NCBI RefSeq assembly: GCF_047730065.1
Contig: NZ_CP159829.1
Coordinates: 1,798,001-1,862,000, forward strand
Reading direction: 5' to 3'
DNA: 64,000 nucleotides
Origin: Njordibacter sp028825405
GTDB lineage: Bacteria > Pseudomonadota > Gammaproteobacteria > Pseudomonadales > Balneatricaceae
Shown: one piece after another, positions 35,212 to 44,339 of the stretch
Position numbering within the stretch: position 1 is the stretch's first letter
Layout: each line of letters begins with the position of its first letter
Notes under the pieces: model-generated
Seen by the model: only the letters and a program-made list of their open reading frames with translations
The model's database searches: none
Told to the model about the DNA's origin: nothing
Made by a program: the position numbers and the translations under genes

Positions 35212-36951
35212 ATGAATCTTGCTCCATTAAATTATAATTTTGGAAACGCATCAAACTACTCATTCGCCACAACGATTACTTGCAACAATGAAGATGCTCG
35301 TAAAATGTTTGTCGAGGGCTTTGGGCATATGCTGAATTATAACCATGAACAAGCAATTGCCTGTTACATGAACGTTACCGAACTCGACCCGACCTGCGCA
35401 ATGGCATGGTGGGGTATTGCATACTGTGTTTCCTCAAACTACAACTGGACGCCTGGTTTGGGTTCGGGTTACGACCCAATTCAACAGGCAATTTCTCTCA
35501 AAGCGGGTTGCACCGAATTGGAACAGGATCTTATTGATGCATTAGCCGAGCGCCACTCTGAAGAAGCACGTGATGCAGCGGACCCTTCAGTGCTCAATAT
35601 GGGTAACAGTCCAGAACTCAATATTGCGTTTGCAAAAGCGATGGCTCCTCTTTACTTAAAATATAAAGGCAACTTGGACGTTGCTGCAATTTATGTTGAG
35701 GCGCTGATGAATCTCAATGCATGGCAACTGTGGAACAAGAACACTGAGACTGGTGAAATCACTCCGTTGGATAACAACACACTACTTTGCGTTAAAGTGA
35801 TGGAAGATGCCTTTGAAAACATCAGTGGTGCCAAGCAACACATTGCATTGTGCCACTTGTATTGTCACTGTTTGGAACTATCTCCATTTCCAGAACGGGC
35901 TTTACCTGCAGCTGATTTGCTGCGCACCGCCATGCCTAGTATGGGTCACCTCGTACACATGCCCTCTCATATCGATGCTTGGGTTGGACAATGGAAAGAG
36001 GCTATGGACTGTAACATCGATGCTGTCGCAGCCGATGATAAATACGTTGAACTCACTGGTAACGAATCACAGTTTTACAAATTTTACAGAATGCATAACC
36101 ACCACTTCGTGATCTGGTGTGCCATGTTTGAAGGAAAATATGAAACTGCGATGAAATACGCTCGAAAGGCAGCAGCGGCGAATCCTGCAGGTGATGAGAA
36201 TTCAGGCGTACAATTTATGCTTGCTGGAATCATACCAATGGGCGCAATCTTCCTTGAATCTTATGTCGCCATGCCTTTGCACGTGATGATTCGATTCGGC
36301 ATGTGGGATAAAATAATTGCCGAACCAACATACTCTGATGGGGATGTCTTCGCTTCCACTATTGCAACACAACACTACGCTCGAGGTGTAGCCTATGCCT
36401 CCAAGGGCATGGTCGCAGAGGCAGAAGCAGAACAGGTCCTCTTCGATAAAGCACTGCAAAACCCAGCGCTTGCAGGCCGGGTACTGCACAACAACTTGAT
36501 GCACCAAGATCCAAGTGATGGCCCGTGTATTTTATTGGTTAATGCGGCTGTTTTGGCTGGGGAAATCGAATATCGCAAACAGTTCCTAGCCAAGGCTCAA
36601 GGTCAAGCGTCTGACTTTACTGCTGCCTTCGACCATCTCCGTCGCGGTGTCAAGCTCTCACTCAACCTCGCCTATAATGAGCCTTGGGGACAGATGCAAC
36701 CTGTGCGCCACATCCTTGGTGCACTTCTTCACGAACAAGGCGAAATCAAAGAAGCAGAAGCCGTCTACCGTGCTGACATCAAACTCTGGAAAGACAATAT
36801 GTGGGGCTTATTGGGTCTCAAACTCTGTCTTGAAGCCCGAGGCGATGCACCTGCGGAACTCGCTGAGGTCACTGCTTTATACAAAGAACGTAGCTCTCGT
36901 GCTGACATCGTGATAGCAAAAACTTGTTTCTGTGCTCAAGGCAGTAGCTAA
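35212..36951 (+). CDS. Tetratricopeptide-repeat protein with HMPSHI motif, function unknown
   Basis: 579 residues without signal peptide or membrane span. TPR-like helical pairs occur along the chain (EQAIACYMNVTELDPTCAMAW near 48-68, MAEAEAEQVLF-type repeats near 400, and IKEAEAVYRADIKLW near 520). The segment HLVHMPSHIDAWVGQW near 245 carries the HMPSHI motif found in a widespread group of uncharacterised bacterial TPR proteins. The protein is unusually rich in cysteine and histidine (TITCNNEDARK, LCHLYCHCLEL, TCFCAQ). It has its own promoter and a terminator. Role unknown. Confidence 0.85.
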   Translation: MNLAPLNYNFGNASNYSFATTITCNNEDARKMFVEGFGHMLNYNHEQAIACYMNVTELDPTCAMAWWGIAYCVSSNYNWTPGLGSGYDPIQQAISLKAGCTELEQDLIDALAERHSEEARDAADPSVLNMGNSPELNIAFAKAMAPLYLKYKGNLDVAAIYVEALMNLNAWQLWNKNTETGEITPLDNNTLLCVKVMEDAFENISGAKQHIALCHLYCHCLELSPFPERALPAADLLRTAMPSMGHLVHMPSHIDAWVGQWKEAMDCNIDAVAADDKYVELTGNESQFYKFYRMHNHHFVIWCAMFEGKYETAMKYARKAAAANPAGDENSGVQFMLAGIIPMGAIFLESYVAMPLHVMIRFGMWDKIIAEPTYSDGDVFASTIATQHYARGVAYASKGMVAEAEAEQVLFDKALQNPALAGRVLHNNLMHQDPSDGPCILLVNAAVLAGEIEYRKQFLAKAQGQASDFTAAFDHLRRGVKLSLNLAYNEPWGQMQPVRHILGALLHEQGEIKEAEAVYRADIKLWKDNMWGLLGLKLCLEARGDAPAELAEVTALYKERSSRADIVIAKTCFCAQGSS

Positions 36952-36994
36952 AACAGTTGCTGTAATTAAGTCAGTTCTAACTTAATCGTATGAG

Positions 36995-37022
36995 GGTCGG
37001 ATCATTCCGGCCTTTTTTTTAA
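36995..37022 (+). terminator. Rho-independent terminator after the TPR gene
   Basis: GGTCGGA and TCCGGCC form a 7-base stem (one G-U pair) with loop TCAT, followed by eight T. Confidence 0.85.
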
Positions 37023-37195
37023 CTGTAAGTCAGTGCTGATGCTTGCACGATGGGTTGATCACTTGCAAAGGGGAATTATTAGCATTAGTGTCTAGAGCTT
37101 TGATGTCGGGTTTAGGTTATACAAGATGCAAGATACTACTCTCAAAAATAAAGCTTTGAGTTTTTGACATTGGCCCACTAATAAAACGTCAAAAA

Positions 37196-37603
37196 TTAAG
37201 CAATAGATTGATCGTTATTTTTTAAACTATCAGTTTCAACATCGCCCACTAGTTTTTTAAGGTACGCAATAATGTCAGTAGATTCATATAGCCATTGCAC
37301 CGAATCATCTGCCTTTTCAATTCTAAGGCACGGGACCTTATGACGGCCACCTTCGTTCACTAATGCTGCCTTATGCCCTAAATCATTTTTAGCATCCCGC
37401 AATTCAATGTGCAAAGCCTGGCGTTTTAATTCGCGGCGAACTTTAACGCAAAAAGGACAGGTCTTAAATTGATACATCGACATCTTTGCCATGGCGTTAT
37501 CAAGATTTGCTTGCGCTACTGTGTCCCTCACTACTGATTTGGGCGTAGTTAAAAAGTCCAAAACTAAAATAATTTGTCCCAAGACCCATCGAATAATTTT
37601 CAT
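37196..37603 (-). CDS. Glutaredoxin/GST-N-terminal-domain protein with N-terminal anchor-like helix
   Basis: 135 residues. After a hydrophobic N-terminal stretch (IIRWVLGQIILVLDFL) comes a thioredoxin-fold domain with the dithiol motif FKTCPFCVKVRREL at about 47-60, the cis-Pro segment HKVPCLRI, and an acidic ESTDIIAYL glutathione-binding end. It probably reduces disulfides or glutathione mixed disulfides at the membrane surface. It is a single gene with no partner. Confidence 0.82.
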   Translation of the reverse strand: MKIIRWVLGQIILVLDFLTTPKSVVRDTVAQANLDNAMAKMSMYQFKTCPFCVKVRRELKRQALHIELRDAKNDLGHKAALVNEGGRHKVPCLRIEKADDSVQWLYESTDIIAYLKKLVGDVETDSLKNNDQSIA

Positions 37604-37988
37604 TGGTTGGTTCCGCTACAAGTGTTAAATTAAAAATGAGTAAAGCATTGTTCGAGATTCTACAGTGTTTAGACCAAACTGGCGCCTTTTTTTGATGGTA
37701 ATAGTCTGAAATTTACCTTCCATCAATTGGCCACAGATTGTCCATGGATTGCACCTAGAAAGACACTTCAAAGAACGCTCTCGAACCCTGATTTTAACAC
37801 CTGTTAAAAGGTTGTTTGATACCTTCTAAAGCCATGACCGTTGGCGCTAAAATTAGCTGGCCATAGGGTTGTGGAAAGCTGTATGCTGGCTAATGTTCAC
37901 CCTCTAGATGGTGCTTTTATAAACTAGTCTTCACACAACCATTGAAGGCTAAACTAAAGGTCGTCTTATACCGAGTTAGAAACATTGC
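37604..37988. other. Intergenic region between divergent glutaredoxin-like and EamA genes
   Basis: 385 bases holding both divergent promoters. No gene, repeat or clear operator recognised. Confidence 0.35.
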
Positions 37989-38864
37989 ATGAAACCTCTT
38001 GATACTCTCTCTGCCATCAGTGTTGCCATTATTTGGGGCATGGGTTTTGTGATCGCCAAAGCCGCTATGGAACACTTTTCACCCATATTACTGATGGCGT
38101 TAAGGTTCACCCTCACGGCACTTTGCATGATATGGTTTTTCCGTCCAGACCCAAAATTATTCAATAAGTTATTTTGGATAGCATTCGTCAGTGCCGCCAT
38201 TCAGTACAGCCTTACGTTTACCGGTGTCAGTGGTATAGATGCCTCAACCGCAGCCTTATTAATTCAGTTGGAAGTACCTTTTGCTATATTACTGGCCTCG
38301 GTAGTCTTGGGTGATAAACTCACCATACGTCAAGGTGTGGGAGTTAGCTTAGCCTTTTGTGGGGCAATTTTAATTGTGGGTGAGCCCAAACTGGCTAACA
38401 ATATGCGTTATGTATTGATGGTGATTGGTGGCGGCTTTGCTTGGTCATTGGGCCAAATTATGATCAAGATGATGGGGGTTTCTGGGGGTTTTAGCCTCAT
38501 CAGCAGCGTCGCTGTTTTTGCCGCACCACAGCTTTTCATTGCCTCATATTTGCTAGAAGATAACCAAATAGATCAAATCATAACAGCCTCACCCGCAGCT
38601 TGGGCTGCTGTTGTCTATTTGGGTTTGGTGATGACGACTTTAGGTTATGCCATGTGGTACCGACTATTAGGCTTGTACGATGTCAACATGGTCATGCCAT
38701 TCTTGCTGCTTTTGCCAGTGGCTTCAGTCGTCGGTGGCTATCTATTTTTAGACGAGATTTTAACTACCAAAATAGCCATAGGCGGCCTCCTAGCTTTAGC
38801 AGGCGTCGCCATAATTACGCTGCGTATTAAACAATTTACGCCCATAGAAGACGCTAATTCTTAG
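37989..38864 (+). CDS. EamA/DMT-family transporter
   Basis: 291 residues with ten hydrophobic helices in two EamA repeats (about 5-135 and 150-285), IIWGMGFVIAKAAM in the first and LGYAMWYRLLG and LDEILTTKIAIGG in the second. Such proteins export metabolites or amino acids (RhtA/YdcZ-like) across the inner membrane. Substrate unknown. Single gene. Confidence 0.88.
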   Translation: MKPLDTLSAISVAIIWGMGFVIAKAAMEHFSPILLMALRFTLTALCMIWFFRPDPKLFNKLFWIAFVSAAIQYSLTFTGVSGIDASTAALLIQLEVPFAILLASVVLGDKLTIRQGVGVSLAFCGAILIVGEPKLANNMRYVLMVIGGGFAWSLGQIMIKMMGVSGGFSLISSVAVFAAPQLFIASYLLEDNQIDQIITASPAAWAAVVYLGLVMTTLGYAMWYRLLGLYDVNMVMPFLLLLPVASVVGGYLFLDEILTTKIAIGGLLALAGVAIITLRIKQFTPIEDANS

Positions 38865-38947
38865 TTAACGTTGACCGGATCAGATGAAATTCCACTCATT
38901 ATCTTGCTGCTTCAATGTTTTCAATGGTTTCAACGCTTAGGCGTATT

Positions 38948-39253
38948 TCAGTCACCAAGGCTTGCAGCAAGATTTGTCGCATCACTTGAATCAGCTGCAT
39001 GTGTTTGCTCATGCTCACTTAAACGGCGCACTCCAAAACTAACTGATGGCGGGATACCCATGCCCAATTCAATATCACTCACCCGATAGTTTGAGCCTTT
39101 TTGTTGCAGCAAAGCATTTACCTTTTCTTGCTTGTCAACGGCTTTAATAATTGTATTAGCGATCACCTCATCACTACTAAAAGTAGTGACTGATTCACTC
39201 ACCTTATCACCCAGTTTTTTGGCTTGGTCTAATATACCCATACCTTGCTCCAT
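38948..39253 (-). CDS. Small hypothetical protein
   Basis: About 101 residues, soluble and charged, with a helical N-terminal half (GILDQAKKLGDKVSESV, then IIKAVDKQEKVNALLQQKGS) and a second part SDIELGMGIPPSVSFGVRRL. No family recognised. It lies 35 bases before the glpD end on the same strand. The start is ATG at 39253; no good ribosome site. The frame is compact and coding-like, but I cannot exclude a chance frame. Confidence 0.55.
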   Translation of the reverse strand: MEQGMGILDQAKKLGDKVSESVTTFSSDEVIANTIIKAVDKQEKVNALLQQKGSNYRVSDIELGMGIPPSVSFGVRRLSEHEQTHAADSSDATNLAASLGD

Positions 39254-39288
39254 CAATTATAGATAAAACATTATAGTTCAGAACATGA

Positions 39289-40896
39289 TCAACCAACACT
39301 ATTAACATACTCTTGCAGTTTTTCTTCTGCCTCACTGCCAAATAATATCTCACAGGCCTCTTTAAGGCCCTTGCCGTTCAATAAGTCTGTTTGGCGCACC
39401 ACTAAAGAGATTTTTGATCGCCGACGTAAGAAATCTTCCAGCTTGGTAATCATTTCATACTCTGCCGCATATTCAATTTCACAGCGAGTGTATTCTGCGC
39501 ACTCTATCAATAGTTCCGCTTGGCTCTCATCAAGTTTTATAGCGGCGAGAAGTTCCATAGCATTAGCACCGTAACGTCGCCAAAATCGTTCTGATAAGGG
39601 CTCAGCTGAATTTTCCCATGTCAGGGTATCCAGCTTAATGGCCCGAGCTTGCTCAAAAAACTGTTGTTTGGTTCGGTTAGTGGATTCTCCATACCAAGCC
39701 ATGCCAGAGGGTTGAAGGGTCATGCCGAATTTTTCGACAATCTCAGCCACTTCATTACCTACATTGATACAATCAGTTAACTTACCACCAAAAATACTGA
39801 CGTATTTTTGGGCCTTGTTAACATCGATTGCATGTTTCCGTGAAAGCTTAACCCAGTCCGCTGTCCCACCACTACCCCCTTCAATAGCCAGGGGACGCAC
39901 GCCACACCGCTCAGCAATAATATCAGCTTTAGTTAAGGGCTTAGGCAAGTTAAGCAATTGGTTCACGTTATCCAAAATGAAATCACGATCGCCATCAGTC
40001 ACTTCGCTCAGTGGTGAATCAACCTGTGTATCAGTGGTGCCAATACAGGTTTTTTGGCCCATGGGAATGACAAAGAACAAACGTCCATCACTCGCAAAAA
40101 AGGCCAACACTTTTTGGCTGGCACTAATTTGATCAACAATTAAGTGCACGCCTTTAGAAAACACATGATGATGATCCGTTGATTGCTCCGTGGTTTCATT
40201 GTACTGATCAACAAAAGGCCCTGCCGCATTAATTAACACTTTTGCTTTTATGGGGAAGATTTCACCACTCATTTCATCTTGTGCAGTAATATGCCACTGG
40301 TTATCTGTAAAGTCAGCCGCTTGTGAAGACACATAATTAACCGCTATACAGCCATTATCAAGACTGGAGCGAATAAAGTTGAACACAAAGCGCGAATCAT
40401 TATCGAACAGATAGGCATCGGAGTATTCGAAGCCTCCTCGGGCATTGCTGGTGTTAATGACAGGCTCTATGGCACTTATTTTGTTGGGTGTTAAGTAGTG
40501 AGGTCGCTGAGTATAAAAACGACCAAATAACCAATAAATAAGCGTCCCCAAATAGACAAAAAATGGTGGAAAGCGAAAGCCTTTTTGAATGCAGGTTAAA
40601 AAACGAATTTCTTTAACAGTAGAGGGGTAACTCTCCATCAACAAATTACGGCTTTTACACAGTTTGCTTACTAAACGGTATTCATGACTTTCTAAATACT
40701 TAATCCCGCCCCACGCTAGGTTGGAGGAATTGGAACTAGTGAAACCTGCAAAATCACCTTTATCGATTAAGGCCACTTTGACACCTTTGGCAGATAGCGC
40801 TGCGGCAGCCACTGCACCATTAATGCCCGCACCGATAATAGCCACGTCAAAGGTTTCATTTTTCATTTGGGCAATATTTTGTTTACGCAGTACCAT
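39289..40896 (-). CDS. glpD: FAD-dependent glycerol-3-phosphate dehydrogenase
   Basis: About 535 residues. The N-terminal FAD motif VAIIGAGINGAVAAAALSA, the GDFAGFTSSNSSNLAWGG-type segment, INAAGPFVDQY and VSIFGGKLTDC are GlpD signatures; the C-terminal helical domain is present. It oxidises sn-glycerol-3-phosphate to dihydroxyacetone phosphate at the membrane and feeds electrons to quinone. The ATG at 40896 is chosen because GGAGG lies 5 bases before it. It is downstream of the NptA-type phosphate carrier and close to a Ugp-like importer on the same strand. Confidence 0.93.
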   Translation of the reverse strand: MVLRKQNIAQMKNETFDVAIIGAGINGAVAAAALSAKGVKVALIDKGDFAGFTSSNSSNLAWGGIKYLESHEYRLVSKLCKSRNLLMESYPSTVKEIRFLTCIQKGFRFPPFFVYLGTLIYWLFGRFYTQRPHYLTPNKISAIEPVINTSNARGGFEYSDAYLFDNDSRFVFNFIRSSLDNGCIAVNYVSSQAADFTDNQWHITAQDEMSGEIFPIKAKVLINAAGPFVDQYNETTEQSTDHHHVFSKGVHLIVDQISASQKVLAFFASDGRLFFVIPMGQKTCIGTTDTQVDSPLSEVTDGDRDFILDNVNQLLNLPKPLTKADIIAERCGVRPLAIEGGSGGTADWVKLSRKHAIDVNKAQKYVSIFGGKLTDCINVGNEVAEIVEKFGMTLQPSGMAWYGESTNRTKQQFFEQARAIKLDTLTWENSAEPLSERFWRRYGANAMELLAAIKLDESQAELLIECAEYTRCEIEYAAEYEMITKLEDFLRRRSKISLVVRQTDLLNGKGLKEACEILFGSEAEEKLQEYVNSVG

Positions 40897-40961
40897 CGGT
40901 GCCTCCTGATCCATTAATTGCCCTATGGATATAACCAGATGTTAATCCAAAGGGGTTGCAC

Positions 40962-42674
40962 TTATGACTCATTGCTAGTGCCTCCACCAAACACAAGTTG
41001 TGTTTGTGCCGAGGCTTCTGAATTTTCTGCAGAGCGCATCCGAGTTCTTAATTGGCCTGCCTTCTCAAGGATTGGGTAGGCCACTGACGTTAGGTGATAA
41101 TTAATACGCTTAAGGTCACGCAGGATATCCAGTTGTAATGCGCTCAGCTTTGAGTCGTAGCTCACTTCATCACGTAATTTATTCAAATGGGTCACCACCA
41201 ATTCTTTTTCACGTTTATCCACTTTGTATTTTGTCGCCATTAACTGCCTGGCCATAGTAATGTCGCCTGACGAAAATACGTTCATCGACAAATGAAAGGA
41301 TTTCAGGACGGGCTGGTATAGATTATTGATTTCATCTCGGTCCTGCAATGACATCTTGGCTCTGGGTAGAACTTTCTTTTGGGCAATATTTTGGATCAGG
41401 TCAATGGTGATAATATCACCAATATGCTCTAGGTTAGTTCCAAAATTAATAATTTCAATGCAGCGTTTACTTTCTTTTTCAGTCAGCGGTTCGCGTGCTA
41501 AAGAGGTCAGATAACGCTTAATTTCGTCATCAAATAAATTAACGATCTTATCCATTGACTGAGTTTTTTGTGCCAACTGTATGTCGTTTTTCTTTAAGGC
41601 TACAAACGTATTGCGTAACATACGTTCAACCACTTCACCCATACGCAAGACTTCACGTTCAGCATTAACAATGGCCACAAGCGGGTTCTCAAAGGCTAAA
41701 ATATCCAGGTGTCGAGGCTTAATGTCGTCTGGTTCTTCTGGGTCTTCAGGCAGCAGGTGAGCTGTCAGTTTAGCCATGCCGTTAACCAGTGGAAAGCACA
41801 ATACCACCAATCCAATATTGAACAACATATGAAAGTTTGCAATCTGTCGACCTTGACTCATATCCCAAGTAGACATGGTTTGGGATATCATTTCCGTAAA
41901 CGGCAAACAAATAGCGACCCCACAAAGTCGAAATAACAGATTACCCAGTGGCGGTTGTCTGGTTGAACGACTGGCCCCTAGAGTGGCAATAAATGGCGGT
42001 AATGCTCCGCCAATATTAGCTCCTAAAATGAAGGCAAAAGCCACTGAAACCTCCAATGCACTTGTACTTGCTAGGGTAATGATCAGTAACACTGTGGCGA
42101 GGCTAGAATGAGCAGCCCAGGCTAAAATGGCAGCAAATATAACAGCTAATATTAAGTCTTGGCCCAGTGCTACAAAAATTTGTTGCACAATTTCCGACTC
42201 ACGCATGGGCATTGAAGCGGCAAGGATAAGCTTTAAGGCTAAAAGCATCAGGCCTAGACCCATGATTAAACGCCCCCCTTCTTTGCCCCGCCCACCCTTA
42301 GAGTAGCTAAACAAAGCCATCCCCAGTGCCAACAAAGTAGGTGATAAAAACGTTAAATCAAAAGTCAGTAACTGTGCCACTAAAGTGGTGCCTACATCGG
42401 CCCCTAAAATCACCGCCAAGGCACTGGCGGTGGTTAATATTCCCTGCCCACTGAAAGACGATGTGAGTAAGGCCGTGGCACTGCTACTTTGCAGCAGCAT
42501 AGTGACACCAAGACCAGCAAAAAACGCATGGTAATGATTTGACAGGCTTTTGCCCAACACGCGACGCACGTCGTTGCCCCAACCATCGGTGACAGCAATA
42601 CGCACCATCCGCAAACCCCATAACAGCAATGCTACGCCACCAATCAAATTTATAAGAATTGTCGTGCCACTAAT
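40962..42674 (-). CDS. Na/Pi cotransporter (NptA/YjbB type) with PhoU-like domain, ATT start
   Basis: About 570 residues. The N-terminal half has two inverted Na/Pi-cotransport repeats with the QSSSATALL motif (about 60) and the weaker second copy; the C-terminal third (from about 330) is a PhoU-like helical domain. The best start is ATT at 42674: GGAG lies 9 bases before it, and the product begins MSGTTILINLIGGVALLLWG, like family members. The TTG nine codons later has no ribosome site. E. coli YjbB of this type exports phosphate. Beside glpD it could vent phosphate freed from glycerol-3-phosphate. Confidence 0.88.
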   Translation of the reverse strand: MSGTTILINLIGGVALLLWGLRMVRIAVTDGWGNDVRRVLGKSLSNHYHAFFAGLGVTMLLQSSSATALLTSSFSGQGILTTASALAVILGADVGTTLVAQLLTFDLTFLSPTLLALGMALFSYSKGGRGKEGGRLIMGLGLMLLALKLILAASMPMRESEIVQQIFVALGQDLILAVIFAAILAWAAHSSLATVLLIITLASTSALEVSVAFAFILGANIGGALPPFIATLGASRSTRQPPLGNLLFRLCGVAICLPFTEMISQTMSTWDMSQGRQIANFHMLFNIGLVVLCFPLVNGMAKLTAHLLPEDPEEPDDIKPRHLDILAFENPLVAIVNAEREVLRMGEVVERMLRNTFVALKKNDIQLAQKTQSMDKIVNLFDDEIKRYLTSLAREPLTEKESKRCIEIINFGTNLEHIGDIITIDLIQNIAQKKVLPRAKMSLQDRDEINNLYQPVLKSFHLSMNVFSSGDITMARQLMATKYKVDKREKELVVTHLNKLRDEVSYDSKLSALQLDILRDLKRINYHLTSVAYPILEKAGQLRTRMRSAENSEASAQTQLVFGGGTSNES

Positions 42675-42876
42675 TGTCGATTACTCCTTGCCCAATAAAA
42701 TGTTGGGTTGTATTAAAAAGGGATGGGTGAACCCATCATGTTTACCCGCAGTGCTTACAAACCATCAATGTCTGTTGAGTAGCGGTTTGCCTCGTTTGGT
42801 GATGTAAATATTACCTAACTTAGTGCTGCTTAATGTTAATGAGCGCTCCTTAGCATTAATTAGAGTACTTAGGTTG

Positions 42877-43503
42877 CTATTCATCTTGAGAGACTAAATA
42901 TTTTATTTCAGCAGTTTGGTGATGCGTTAAAGAACGGTGTTTATGGGGCGATATACCCGTCACCAAGGTCCTCAAGATTTGTAACATATCTCCATGGGAA
43001 ATGAGTAAAATCACTTGGTCCCGGTATTGTGTTTCTAATTTACTAATGACATCAACGCCACGTTGCAGAACTGCTTGAGGCTGCTCAACCTCGTCATCGA
43101 TCTCTTGGCCCATTTCATCTCTTTGCCAAATTTTTTCATAGTGATCAGCTGACATGCCTTCCCAGTTGCCAAAAAAGCGTTCTCGCAAACCTATCTCTTG
43201 TTGAGGTTGTGGCAGATGCAAAATTTCAGCAACTGATTGAGCAGTTTGCATAGTCCTCAAAAAGTCAGAACAGACTATTTGAGTGATCGGCTTGCCTCTG
43301 AATCCATTTATGGAGGCTCTGATCTGCTGTAAGCCATGTTCTGTTAAGCCAAAGCGTTCACACCCTATAGCAGGGTCGCTTACAATCACACCACTAACAT
43401 TTGCTTCACTTTCACCATGGCGCATTAATAAGTAACTATTATTTAAACTTGATGCGTTCACTAAAGGTTTCAAGAAACTTGATTCATTCATTAAAGGTTT
43501 CAA
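42877..43503 (-). CDS. Histidine phosphatase superfamily protein
   Basis: 208 residues. The phosphate-accepting RHG motif is in LLMRHGESEANVSG (about 27-40), a second Arg and Glu in FLRTMQTA and LRERFFGNWEGM, and the second catalytic His in LISHGDML (about 165). It removes a phosphate from a small molecule or phosphoprotein. It starts at a TTG overlapping the upstream phosphodiesterase stop (TTGA) or at an ATG four codons on. The N-terminus is a 10-residue tandem repeat (KPLMNESSFL/KPLVNASSLN). A truncated second copy lies at 49.4-49.8 kb. Confidence 0.9.
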   Translation of the reverse strand: MKPLMNESSFLKPLVNASSLNNSYLLMRHGESEANVSGVIVSDPAIGCERFGLTEHGLQQIRASINGFRGKPITQIVCSDFLRTMQTAQSVAEILHLPQPQQEIGLRERFFGNWEGMSADHYEKIWQRDEMGQEIDDEVEQPQAVLQRGVDVISKLETQYRDQVILLISHGDMLQILRTLVTGISPHKHRSLTHHQTAEIKYLVSQDE

Positions 43504-43504
43504 A
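43445..43504. repeat. Two tandem 30-base repeats at a gene junction
   Basis: Units at 43445-43474 and 43475-43504 match at 26 of 30 positions. They duplicate the start of the histidine phosphatase gene and reach into the stop codon of the upstream gene. Because the period is 30, the frame is kept. Confidence 0.8.
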
Positions 43505-44339
43505 AATTTATCTCAAGAATAATGGGTTGATGGTCAGAAAGGTCAGTAGTCTGATCAACATTAACGTTTATTGAATGGGTGGTAAGCTCATGGCTAAGCC
43601 AAAAATAATCTCGACAATGCCCACCCTGAGGCCACTGGTCCCTATCAAAGATACCGCAAGTTGGGGGCTGCGCTTTATTGGGCAAGGAATGTTGCCACGA
43701 GTCGATCCAGTCACTGTTAACTTGGTATTGGTAATGAGTCCCCTGGGGATCAAAATTAAAATCACCACATAAAATTCGGGCTGAGGGCACGTGCCCTGTT
43801 TGAAAGCACCCAGGCCCTTGACCTTTGGGTGATTGAATCTGTCCTAAACGTTCAACTTCTAGGGCATAAAGGTGCTCAACCTGCAGTTGAGCTTCGTTGC
43901 TGTCATGGTAAGCAAGATGAGTATTAATAATACTCAAAGGGCCTAGATTTGAATTGACACAGGCTTCGATGGCAACTCGCGGCATCTGCCACTTTCCAGG
44001 CGCTGCAGGTTGCGGTAATTGGTGAATTTTAAAATCTAAAAGTTGGTTTTTAATCAAGGTTAAATTACCAAATTCTTGGCGATCATTGGGGTTCATAGTG
44101 GCGCTTGGCCAGCTAAAACCAGAACCCCAAAGCCCTTGGTAATTGCTGAAATACTTTTGAGCTAGTAGGTATTGGTCTGGCTGGTCCTGAGTGCAATAAT
44201 CAGACATATGCCGTGCCACTTCCTGTAAGCAAATGGCGTCAAAGTCGCCTAAAGACTTGATGTAATCCAATGTGCGGACAAAATCAGAACCATTGTGAAC
44301 TGATTTACCGTATTGAACATTCCAAGACAAAATGCGCAT
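43500..44339 (-). CDS. Endonuclease/exonuclease/phosphatase-family phosphodiesterase
   Basis: 279 residues of the EEP (DNase I-like) fold. Visible are the start ILSWNVQYG (Asn), CLQEV (metal Glu), INTHLAYHD, CGDFNFDP (Asp, Asn) and the end DLSDHQPI (Asp-His). Family members cleave phosphodiesters of nucleic acids, phosphoinositides or sphingomyelin. Without a signal peptide it acts in the cytoplasm. It lies directly after a Ugp-like permease gene (adjacent, no gap), so it probably cleaves an imported glycerophosphodiester or similar. Confidence 0.88.
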   Translation of the reverse strand: MRILSWNVQYGKSVHNGSDFVRTLDYIKSLGDFDAICLQEVARHMSDYCTQDQPDQYLLAQKYFSNYQGLWGSGFSWPSATMNPNDRQEFGNLTLIKNQLLDFKIHQLPQPAAPGKWQMPRVAIEACVNSNLGPLSIINTHLAYHDSNEAQLQVEHLYALEVERLGQIQSPKGQGPGCFQTGHVPSARILCGDFNFDPQGTHYQYQVNSDWIDSWQHSLPNKAQPPTCGIFDRDQWPQGGHCRDYFWLSHELTTHSINVNVDQTTDLSDHQPIILEINF

